Positions 10,750 through 16,913 of a stretch of DNA of 16,913 nt are shown one piece after another (the first letter of the stretch is position 1; each line of letters begins with the position of its first letter). Under the pieces are notes generated by a model, which saw only the letters and a list, made by a program, of their open reading frames with translations, was not told the origin of the DNA and did not search any database. Source of the DNA: DASPKW01 sp038244055 (GTDB taxonomy: Bacteria > Planctomycetota > Phycisphaerae > Tepidisphaerales > Tepidisphaeraceae); NCBI GenBank assembly GCA_038244055.1, contig JBBRTW010000108.1:1-16913 (forward strand). Direction: 5' to 3'. The position numbers and the translations under genes were made by a program.

Positions 10750-13020
10750 TCAGGGGCGGGATGTCCGTGCCATGTCGATTTCGAAGAGGGCGGTGGTTGG
10801 CTGGCCAGCCGGGCCGATGAGGGACAGGCCATCGGGGTTGCTGAGGATTTTGATCGAGCTGCCGCCGGGGGTGGTGATGCTCAGGAGTGCGGCGCGGCTG
10901 GCGGGGACTGGCGCGCCGGTGGAGTCCTTGAGGGCAGCGAGTTCAATCTTCGGGGCATCGCCCTTGAGGCTCAGATAGGAGGCGATGCAGGCATTCTGCG
11001 CCTTGCGGCGGGCGATGATCACGGGGACGCGGTCGGCCGTATTCGCGCCGGGGCCGGTGGCGGTGATGAGCGTGGCCGGGCCATCGGCGATGGTGGTGAG
11101 GGCCGCGGTCTTCAGTGCCGTGGCGGGTGCGGCGGGAACGGGGGCGGCCGGGGTGGGTGCGGCCGGGACGGGGCGGTCCTTGGTGCGGTCGGCCTTCGGG
11201 TCTGTTGTGCGGTCCGGTGTTCGGTCGGTTGTGCGGTCGGTCATCTTGATGAAGCGCGGGGCGGCGGGCATTTCGCGCTCTTTGGTGTTCTTGAAATACT
11301 TGTAGCCGGCCAGGTCGGGCGCGGCCCAGGTCTGGCCATCCTCATCGCGCTCGAACTGGCCGCGCAGGTGCAGGGCGAGGTCGTAGGTGTGCTCGGCCTT
11401 GGATTGAAGCTGATCGATGAGGATGAGGGTATTGGCATCGAGCATGATGGCCGTGCGCACGAAGCGGATGCCGGGGTAGACCGCGCCGGCATCGGCCATC
11501 ACATAATCCGCGCCTTTTTCCGCGCCGAAGGCGAGGCACTTGCCGGTGGATTCCTTCTGGTTGGCTTGATCGACCGTGAGCGTGTTGTGGGCGATGGTGG
11601 TGCGATACCAGCTTTGGTGAAGGATGCTGCCGTAGGAGGTGATGCCGGCATCGGGGGCCAGGACTTTACCGGCCGAGGATAGGACGAACGAGAGCTTATC
11701 GGGGTGGCCGTGGCCGCCGCCATGCGGGCCGTACTTGAGGCAGAGCCAGGTGGCCGAGCGGGGTGGGGCATCGGGGGCGGCGCGGGTGAGGATGCCGTAG
11801 CCGGTGGAAGGGTAATTGGCTGATTTTGCGACGATCGCGCTGGATGAAGGGAGCTTGGCGATGCCGAAAAGGAGCGCGGTCAGATCGGTGCGCGGGCTGG
11901 TGGCCAGCAGGCTCAGATAGGCGGGGTCTTTCCAGCGGGCATAGGCCAGTTCGTAAATCGGCGCGTTGTGTTCGAGGGTGACTTCCGCGCTGTCGCTGAA
12001 ATTGGGAAGAACCATGTCCGGGCGGGCGAAATGGAGCGGGCCATCGAAGAGGCGCTTGAAATCGGCGGTGTAGAGATCGATGCCGTGATTTTTGGCCGCC
12101 TCCACCAGCGGCCAGGTCGCGCTCATCGTGTAGAAATGATAGCCCCAGGCGCCTTCCCACCACGGGCCATCGGGCGATACGCCTTTGGACATCTGCATGC
12201 GGTAGCCGCTCTTGGCATCATCGATGGCGGCCGCGATCAGCTCTTTATCATCGAGGAGAAAGCCGATCAGCCCGACCGCGCTGTTCTTCCAGCACTGAAT
12301 GTTATGAATGCCCATTTTGTGCGGCAGGACGACTTCGCGGGCGATGGGCTGGAATAGCTTGCTGGCGAGGGTGGCGCGATCGTCGGCCGACAGCGCGCTC
12401 CAGACCAGATCCGCGCCCTGAACGGCCGGGACGCACCAGGTGGATTCGTCGAGGGTTTGTGCCCCGATTTTTCCGCCGCCGACTTTCTTCTCGTTGCGGA
12501 TGGTGTGCAGCGGGTAGTCGGCGTATTGATTGGCGTAGGCGAGAAGTATCTGCCCGGCCTTCTCGGCGTATTTTTTGTCGCCCGTGACCTGATAGACAAT
12601 CCCCAGATCGCGGGCCAGGGCCGCGTATTCACCATTGACGATCGCCAGCCGGCAGCCGTCGAAATCGGTCTTCACGTCGGAGGGATCGCTCTTGATGATC
12701 TCCTGATCGACGGTGCAGATGTGCTCCCATTGCCACTGGCCGATCTGCTTGCCGGTGACCAGGCGATTGCCGTGTTTTGGGCAGACGTAGTAGTGATACC
12801 AGTTGGAGCCGCGCGGGGGGAGTTCGATCGGTTTGGTCAGTGCGGCATCGCAGCGCTTCTTGAGGAGATCAAACTGCGTGCGCGGGGAATCCTCGGCCGC
12901 GATACGCGCCTTGAGATCGATGACCCCGGCGGGGGAGAGAAGGAGCGAGGGGTGGTCAGCGCGGGCTTCGAGTTGGAAGAGGAGGGCGAGTGTGGCGAGA
13001 AGGAGGGTGGGGTGGCGCAT
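10750..13020 (-). CDS. Secreted heparinase II/III or alginate lyase-like polysaccharide lyase, 756 aa
   Basis: The signal peptide (MRHPTLLLATLALLFQLEAR, cleavage near ARA-D) is followed by an alpha-toroid lyase domain (about 25-400) with the motif HNIQCWKNSAVG (239-250). A beta-sandwich domain carries YGPHGGGHGHPDKLSF (430-445) and AHNTLTVD (477-484), as in PL15/PL17/PL21-type heparinase II/III proteins. These beta-eliminate uronic-acid polysaccharides such as alginate or heparin-like glycans; the exact substrate cannot be read from sequence. The protein is periplasmic or secreted. ATG 13020 is chosen because the signal peptide starts there and the upstream residues are implausible. An odd Thr-Asp-Arg then Pro-Ala repeat (594-633) interrupts the C-terminal domain. 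No sulfatase, SusC/D or glycosidase neighbour is present, so this is not an obvious utilisation locus. Confidence 0.88.
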   Translation of the reverse strand: MRHPTLLLATLALLFQLEARADHPSLLLSPAGVIDLKARIAAEDSPRTQFDLLKKRCDAALTKPIELPPRGSNWYHYYVCPKHGNRLVTGKQIGQWQWEHICTVDQEIIKSDPSDVKTDFDGCRLAIVNGEYAALARDLGIVYQVTGDKKYAEKAGQILLAYANQYADYPLHTIRNEKKVGGGKIGAQTLDESTWCVPAVQGADLVWSALSADDRATLASKLFQPIAREVVLPHKMGIHNIQCWKNSAVGLIGFLLDDKELIAAAIDDAKSGYRMQMSKGVSPDGPWWEGAWGYHFYTMSATWPLVEAAKNHGIDLYTADFKRLFDGPLHFARPDMVLPNFSDSAEVTLEHNAPIYELAYARWKDPAYLSLLATSPRTDLTALLFGIAKLPSSSAIVAKSANYPSTGYGILTRAAPDAPPRSATWLCLKYGPHGGGHGHPDKLSFVLSSAGKVLAPDAGITSYGSILHQSWYRTTIAHNTLTVDQANQKESTGKCLAFGAEKGADYVMADAGAVYPGIRFVRTAIMLDANTLILIDQLQSKAEHTYDLALHLRGQFERDEDGQTWAAPDLAGYKYFKNTKEREMPAAPRFIKMTDRTTDRTPDRTTDPKADRTKDRPVPAAPTPAAPVPAAPATALKTAALTTIADGPATLITATGPGANTADRVPVIIARRKAQNACIASYLSLKGDAPKIELAALKDSTGAPVPASRAALLSITTPGGSSIKILSNPDGLSLIGPAGQPTTALFEIDMARTSRP
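11122..11241. repeat. In-frame low-complexity insertion within the lyase gene
   Basis: This encodes TDRTTDRTPDRTTD followed by PVPAAPTPAAPVPAAPA-like repeats (residues 594-633). Plus-strand units are of the GTGCGGTCGGT and GCGGCCGGG(A/G) types. Ordered beta-strand sequence flanks it on both sides. Confidence 0.8.
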
Positions 13021-13101
13021 GATGAGGGTTATAGTGGCGGTGGGGGCGAGGGTTGTGGGGCGGGGGGGATATCGCCCGGAGCGGGTGCGATTACGGCGCA
13101 C

Positions 13102-13295
13102 TTAGCCCGGCGTGAAGACACGCCGGGGAGCGATCGAACGGGAACAGATAATCATCGCGGGAAACGTCTTTGCGCGATGATTGCGGGATGGGTTTTTGGG
13201 CGTTTCCCCGGCGCGAGTTCATATGGGGTATTTGCGCGATGATTGCGGGTTGGTTGGCGTGGGGGCCCCCGGCGTGTATTCACGCCGGGCTAAAT
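13102..13295. repeat. Inverted pair of REP elements upstream of the transposase
   Basis: A plus-oriented REP (TTAG 13102-13105, hairpin 13106-13127) is followed by its associated box in reverse (ATCATCGCGGG, 13151-13161). The box TTTGCGCGATGATTG then appears forward at 13169-13183 and again at 13231-13245, with a degenerate hairpin between (about 13206-13227). An intact minus-oriented hairpin lies at 13268-13289 with CTAAAT (13290-13295). A truncated copy (CACGCCGGGCCAAAT) follows near 13299-13313. No gene is seen in 13021-13372. Confidence 0.9.
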
Positions 13296-13372
13296 GGTCA
13301 CGCCGGGCCAAATGTGTTGATTAAAATAAATATATTGGATTGATCGATGCGCTCCACTTTAATATTGCTCGC

Positions 13373-13873
13373 ATGTCGCGAACGAAGGCGATTCTATTGA
13401 CATGGTCGACTTACGGCACATGGCTCCGCGGCGACATTCGCGGGTGGGTTGAGGAGGGGAGGCTGCTTCCGCCCGATCCGATTCTTGAATCGGCCGATCG
13501 GGCGCGGATGAAGCATCCGGTGTTCACGTTCGATCCGGGGCAGTTGTTCGGGGTAGGGCAGGCGATCGGGGATTCATTGAATTCACGGATGAAGATGCGC
13601 ATTCTGGCGTTGACGGTGCAGACCTGGCACGTTCATCTGGTGGTGGGGGCGACTTCGAGCGCGCTTTCGGACATCGTCAAATGCGCCAAGGACGCGGCGC
13701 GGTGGCATTTAAGATTGGGCCGGCCGCTCTGGACGGTGAAATACGACAAGCGGTTTTACTTTTCGCTGGAGTCGGTGCGGGATCGGGTGGAATATGTCGA
13801 GCGGCATAATACGCGGTTGGGGTGGGAGGCGCGGCCGTGGGGGTTTATCGAGGCGGTGGGGATGATTGGGTAA
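13373..13873 (+). CDS. REP-associated (RAYT) IS200/Y1-like transposase, 166 aa
   Basis: The protein has the family's N-terminal motif WSTYGTWLRGDIRGWVEEGR (11-30) and the HUH-type metal-binding pair in TWHVHLVV (H86, H88). It ends with an RDRVEYVERHN helix (136-146) typical of these proteins. RAYTs are single-copy, non-autonomous-looking HUH nucleases that bind and cut REP hairpins and are thought to spread them. The tyrosine normally found on the helix after the HUH strand is not obvious in IVKCAKDAARWHL (101-113). Y124, Y129 and Y141 are alternatives, so catalytic competence is uncertain. ATG 13373 is preferred over TTG 13340, although no clear Shine-Dalgarno site is present. REP palindromes in inverted arrangement flank the gene on both sides, which confirms the RAYT assignment. 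Confidence 0.88.
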   Translation: MSRTKAILLTWSTYGTWLRGDIRGWVEEGRLLPPDPILESADRARMKHPVFTFDPGQLFGVGQAIGDSLNSRMKMRILALTVQTWHVHLVVGATSSALSDIVKCAKDAARWHLRLGRPLWTVKYDKRFYFSLESVRDRVEYVERHNTRLGWEARPWGFIEAVGMIG

Positions 13874-13895
13874 GGGGTTTGCGCGATCCATGCAC

Positions 13896-14040
13896 TTAGC
13901 CCGGCGTGAATACACGCCGGGGAATATTCGCATACCAAGGGATAATCATCGCGCGAAGGGTGCGGTGCGGGTGTCTTTGCGCGATGATTGGTTGTTGGTG
14001 TTCGGAGGGGTCCCCGGCGTGTATTCACGCCGGGCTAAAT
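13896..14040. repeat. Inverted pair of REP elements downstream of the transposase
   Basis: A plus-oriented copy (TTAG 13896-13899, hairpin 13900-13921, reversed box 13943-13957) faces a minus-oriented copy (box TTTGCGCGATGATTG 13976-13990, hairpin 14013-14034, CTAAAT 14035-14040). The first lies 22 bases behind the transposase stop, the second 35 bases behind the EF-G-like stop. They may also act as terminators for these convergent genes. Confidence 0.92.
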
Positions 14041-14075
14041 GGTTCTGTTGGGATAAGTGGTCAGGTTGGGATAAA

Positions 14076-16148
14076 TCATTCGTCTTTTTCTTCGGCGGGC
14101 TTATACGCCGACACAATCTGCTGCTGCACCTGCGGCGGGACGGCTTCATAATGGCTCAGCTCCATCACGAAACTTCCCTGCCCGCCGGTCACGCTCTTGA
14201 GCTGCGATTGATACTGCATCACCTCGGATAAAGGCGCCTGCGCCTTGACCACCGCCATTCCGCCGGGCAGAAAATCCTGCCCCATGATCCGCCCGCGCTT
14301 GCCGGAGAGGTCGCCGGTGATCGTGCCGACGTTGGCTTCGGGGACGGTGACTTCCATGTTCACGATCGGCTCGAGCAGGACCGGCTTGGCCTTCATGATG
14401 GCATCTTTGAAGGCGTATTTACCGGCCGCGCGGAAGGCGACTTCCTTCGAGTCGACAGGGTGATGCTTGCCATCGGTGATGGCGACGCGGATATCCTGCA
14501 TGGGGAAGCCGGCGATCACGCCGGTGTCCATGACATCGTGGATGCCCTTCTCGACGGCAGGGATGAACTGGCCGGGGATGGTGCCGCCGAAGACTTCATT
14601 GACGATTTCCAGGCCGGTGCCGCCGGCGGCTTTGCGGATGGGAGAATCGGGCTCGAGCGTTTCGACGCGGAGGAAGACTTCGCCAAACTGGCCGGCCCCG
14701 CCGGTCTGCTTACGGTGGCGGTGGTGGCCATCGGCCTTGACCATGATCGTTTCCTTGTAGGCGATCTTGGGGGGCTTGGTGTCGACTTCGATGCCGCGAT
14801 TTTTCAGGCGCTCCAGGACCAGGCGCAGATGCAATTCGCCCATGCCGGAGATGACCAGCTCGTGGGTCTGGCGATCCACCGTGACTTTGAAGGTGGGATC
14901 TTCCTCGACGATCTTGTGCAGCGCGCCGGAGATTTTTTGTTCATCGCCGCGGGTCTTGGGGATGATGGCCAGGCCGTACATGGGGGTGGGGAAGCGCAGG
15001 GGCTTGATGTGGACGGTGTCGAGAGCGTGGTCATCGTGCATGACATCGTTGGTGTGGATGTCTTCGATCTTGGCGACCGCGCCGATATCGCCGGCGATGA
15101 TCTCGGGGACTTCGCGGTGCTCCTTCCCCTGGAGGTGGAAGACGTGGGCGAGCTTCACGGGTTTTTTGCTGTGGCCGATGATGATCTGCGACAGGCCGGT
15201 GCATTTGCCCTGGTGGACGCGGAAGGTGGCCAGCTTGCCGACGAAGGGATCGGTGGTGACGCGGAAGACGTGGGCGAGCATGCGCTGGCCGGGATCTTCC
15301 TGGATGGGGAAGGGCTGCTCGGCGTCGCCATCGCCGGTGAGGAAGGCGGGCATGTTGGCTTCGAGCGGGCTGGGGAAGTGGAGGACGATCGCATCGAGAA
15401 GCTCCTTGATGCCGACCTCATTCTTGGCATCGGTGAAGAGGATGGGGATGACGTGGCCTTCATCCATGGCCTTCTCGAAGGGCGCGTGCAGGGCGGTGTA
15501 ATCGGGCTCCTCGCCGCCGAGGTATTTTTCCATGAGGTTTTCATCCATCTCGACGATCTGATCGAGGATGGCGGCGTGGCAGCGCTTGACGGTGTCGAAA
15601 TCGCTGGTGCCGGCGGTGCCGAGGAGGCAATCGACCACGGTTTTGCCTTTGCCCGAGGGCAGATTGATGGGGAGGCATTCGCTGCCGAAAGTGTCGCGGA
15701 TCTGATTCACGAGGGCTTCGAGATTGACCTCGGGCATGTCGATTTTATTGACGATGATGGCGCGGCAGAGGTTGCGCTCGCGGGCGGCCTCCATGATCCG
15801 GCGGGTGAGGACTTCGATGCCGCTCTGGGCGTTGATGACCACGGCGACCGTCTCGACGGCCGCCAGGCAGGCGACGGCCTGGCCCATCAGATCGGGCGAG
15901 CCGGGGGTGTCGATGAGGTTGATGCGCTTGCCTTGATGATCGGCATGGAGGATGGAGGAGTAGATGGAATGCCCGTGCTCCTTCTCTTCTTTTTCGAAGT
16001 CGGAGAACGACGACCCATCGGCGACCGAAGCCTTTCGGTTGACGGTGCCTGAGGCGAATAACAGGGCGTCGGCAAGGGTCGTTTTGCCGGCGCCCCCGTG
16101 TCCGGCCAGCAGTACGTTTCTGATATCGGCGGTGGTGTAGGCGGGCAT
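14076..16148 (-). CDS. Elongation factor G-like translational GTPase, 690 aa
   Basis: The GTPase motifs are G1 GHGGAGKT (16-23), G3 DTPG (80-83) and G4 NKID (134-137). EF-G domains II to V follow: EFG_II-type IIGHSKKPVKLAHVFHLQGK, domain III with ISGMGELHLRLVLERL, domain IV with TGGAGQFGEVFLRVE and domain V with ITGDLSGKRGRIMGQDFLPG. The length is normal. The switch I motif is FEKEEKEHGHSI (51-62) in place of canonical ERGITI. This marks it as one of the EF-G paralogues (EF-G-like or EF-G2) that I recall from Actinobacteria, planctomycetes and others, not the main fusA. The paralogues' roles range from ribosome recycling to unknown. ATG 16148 is supported by AAGGAG (16157-16162) eight bases upstream; the longer frame runs into a repeat. 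No ribosomal protein genes adjoin it. Confidence 0.93.
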   Translation of the reverse strand: MPAYTTADIRNVLLAGHGGAGKTTLADALLFASGTVNRKASVADGSSFSDFEKEEKEHGHSIYSSILHADHQGKRINLIDTPGSPDLMGQAVACLAAVETVAVVINAQSGIEVLTRRIMEAARERNLCRAIIVNKIDMPEVNLEALVNQIRDTFGSECLPINLPSGKGKTVVDCLLGTAGTSDFDTVKRCHAAILDQIVEMDENLMEKYLGGEEPDYTALHAPFEKAMDEGHVIPILFTDAKNEVGIKELLDAIVLHFPSPLEANMPAFLTGDGDAEQPFPIQEDPGQRMLAHVFRVTTDPFVGKLATFRVHQGKCTGLSQIIIGHSKKPVKLAHVFHLQGKEHREVPEIIAGDIGAVAKIEDIHTNDVMHDDHALDTVHIKPLRFPTPMYGLAIIPKTRGDEQKISGALHKIVEEDPTFKVTVDRQTHELVISGMGELHLRLVLERLKNRGIEVDTKPPKIAYKETIMVKADGHHRHRKQTGGAGQFGEVFLRVETLEPDSPIRKAAGGTGLEIVNEVFGGTIPGQFIPAVEKGIHDVMDTGVIAGFPMQDIRVAITDGKHHPVDSKEVAFRAAGKYAFKDAIMKAKPVLLEPIVNMEVTVPEANVGTITGDLSGKRGRIMGQDFLPGGMAVVKAQAPLSEVMQYQSQLKSVTGGQGSFVMELSHYEAVPPQVQQQIVSAYKPAEEKDE

Positions 16149-16211
16149 GGTCGTTACTCCTTGCGTGCGATGTGAACCGCATGTCCCTGGAGGACGCCTG
16201 CGCGCTTTATC

Positions 16212-16266
16212 GTGGTGCAGGCTTTCAGCCTGCTTTGCCTCGCGCGGCCTGGATAGGCCGCACCAC
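16212..16266. repeat. Palindromic dispersed element with GTGGTGC/GCACCAC ends
   Basis: This 55-bp sequence has inverted ends (GTGGTGCAGGC against GGCCGCACCAC). Two small internal hairpins (AGGCTttcAGCCT and GGCCTggatAGGCC) are present. It lies in the 484-bp gap upstream of the EF-G-like gene, a gap without genes. Confidence 0.75.
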
Positions 16267-16445
16267 AAAACCTGCCGCAACGGGAGCGCCGAACACCGGC
16301 GACCTCCGGGCACCAAGCCGCGCCGCCAGAAACTCTGGCGCACAGTGTATCGCCTTTAATCCCGCCGCGTAAAGAAACTTACGCGCGCATCACACCTGAA
16401 TTGACCGCAAAGGGATTTTGGGGCTTGACAGACGGGGTGTTAGGA

Positions 16446-16584
16446 ATTCCGAATGACGAAGTCAGAATGGCGAATCAAACGGCAATAACCAATGGCGAAT
16501 GAATGACGCCCTCACTCGCCATTGGTCATTGTCTCATTGGTTCATTGGAACTTGATTCGCCATTTGAACTTCGTCATTCGAAAT
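16446..16584. repeat. MITE-like element with 33-bp terminal inverted repeats
   Basis: 16446-16478 and 16552-16584 are reverse complements at about 29 of 33 positions (core CGAATGACGAAGT...ATGGCGAATCAA). An inner inverted repeat (ACCAATGGCGAATGA with TCACTCGCCATTGGT) makes a nested cruciform. It has no coding capacity and is AT-richer than its surroundings. It ends 48 bases before the start of the last gene. Confidence 0.85.
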
Positions 16585-16632
16585 TGCCTTCAGATTTGCC
16601 TCAACCCGCCCATCATCACACAATACCTCGCA

Positions 16633-16913
16633 ATGACTCCTCAACTCTTCATCGCCCGCCCGGCCACGCTCGATGAAATCTTCCAGGTGCGCTGGGATGT
16701 GCTGCGCCCGAATCGCCCGCGCGAAGTCGCGATTTTCCCGGGCGATGATGATCCGCGCACGATCCACGGCGGGGCGTTTGAGACCGGGACTGGCCGGAGT
16801 ATTGCCTGCGCGACGTTGACGCGGGTCGACTGGCGCGGCGGGCCCGATGGGATGCACGATCCCGATGCGCCCGGCCAGCCGGCCTGGCAGCTTCGGGGGA
16901 TGGGGGTCATCAA
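16633..16913 (+). CDS. GNAT-family acetyltransferase, N-terminal part (runs off the window)
   Basis: The frame is open from ATG 16633 to the window end (93 codons), so the gene is partial at the edge. The start MTPQLFIARPATLDEIFQVR leads into RWDVLRPNRP and FPGDDD, then HGGAFETGTGRSIACATLTR. It then reaches WQLRGMGVI, the strand that precedes the acetyl-CoA binding motif A in GNAT proteins. The visible part matches the N-terminal half of a small GNAT acetyltransferase with unknown acceptor. It is unrelated in detail to the GNAT at 2711-3217. No clear Shine-Dalgarno site precedes it. The MITE-like element lies immediately upstream and may separate it from its original promoter (a TTGACA is found at 16425-16430, on the far side). 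Confidence 0.75.
   Translation, partial: MTPQLFIARPATLDEIFQVRWDVLRPNRPREVAIFPGDDDPRTIHGGAFETGTGRSIACATLTRVDWRGGPDGMHDPDAPGQPAWQLRGMGVI

Noticed and set aside
10244..11682. Long frames through the 76-bp array into the lyase gene
   Set aside because: They are generated by the repeat and by antisense of the lyase; there is no ribosome site or domain.
14460..16052. 530-codon open frame on the plus strand
   Set aside because: It is antisense to the EF-G-like gene and has no recognisable domain.

Overview
The window is GC-rich bacterial chromosome, most likely from a planctomycete or a relative. The reasons are a PEP-CTERM secreted protein, an elongation factor G paralogue with a degenerate switch I motif, a large secreted uronate lyase-like enzyme, many genes without a clear Shine-Dalgarno sequence, and a dense population of short palindromic repeats. 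The phylum is an inference from gene style, not from a marker gene. No rRNA, tRNA, CRISPR array or complete insertion sequence was seen.

Layout. 192-875 (+) is a HEAT/TPR protein. 1047-5189 (-) is a run of four co-directional genes. In transcription order they are a double helix-turn-helix protein, an ABC-type ATPase, a GNAT acetyltransferase-like protein and a phage-type terminase large subunit. Facing them across a 166-bp regulatory gap is an XRE + S24 (LexA/CI-type) self-cleaving repressor (5356-6339, +). That gap holds a good minus-strand promoter, a palindrome at its expected transcription start and a leader hairpin. The ATPase and acetyltransferase look like the two halves of the fused ABC-ATPase/acetyltransferase protein I recall as COG2401, split here into neighbouring genes in the same order. 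No portal, capsid or tail gene accompanies the terminase, so this looks like a domesticated or specialised phage-derived module, not a prophage.

6492-7527 (+) is a compact overlapping module: an unrecognised 157-aa protein, a HEPN-like 145-aa helical protein and a very small zinc ribbon whose reading frame is unclear. 7620-7988 (-) is a [2Fe-2S] ferredoxin. 8242-9354 (+) is a PEP-CTERM protein, convergent with a secreted Gly/Tyr-rich protein (9503-10135, -) across a perfect 13-bp hairpin. 10750-13020 (-) is a secreted heparinase II/III or alginate lyase-like protein. 13373-13873 (+) is a REP-associated (RAYT, IS200-like) transposase flanked by inverted REP palindromes. 14076-16148 (-) is an EF-G-like GTPase. 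16633 to the end (+) is the start of a second GNAT acetyltransferase.

The other main theme is repeats. A REP palindrome with a 5' TTAG tetranucleotide occurs six times intact, four of them just behind a stop codon in the sense orientation of that gene. It also caps two tandem arrays (51-bp and 76-bp units). Other palindromic families, heptanucleotide and octanucleotide tandem repeats and in-frame minisatellites fill gene junctions and expand protein linkers. Every junction in the terminase-ATPase run carries a different repeat family.
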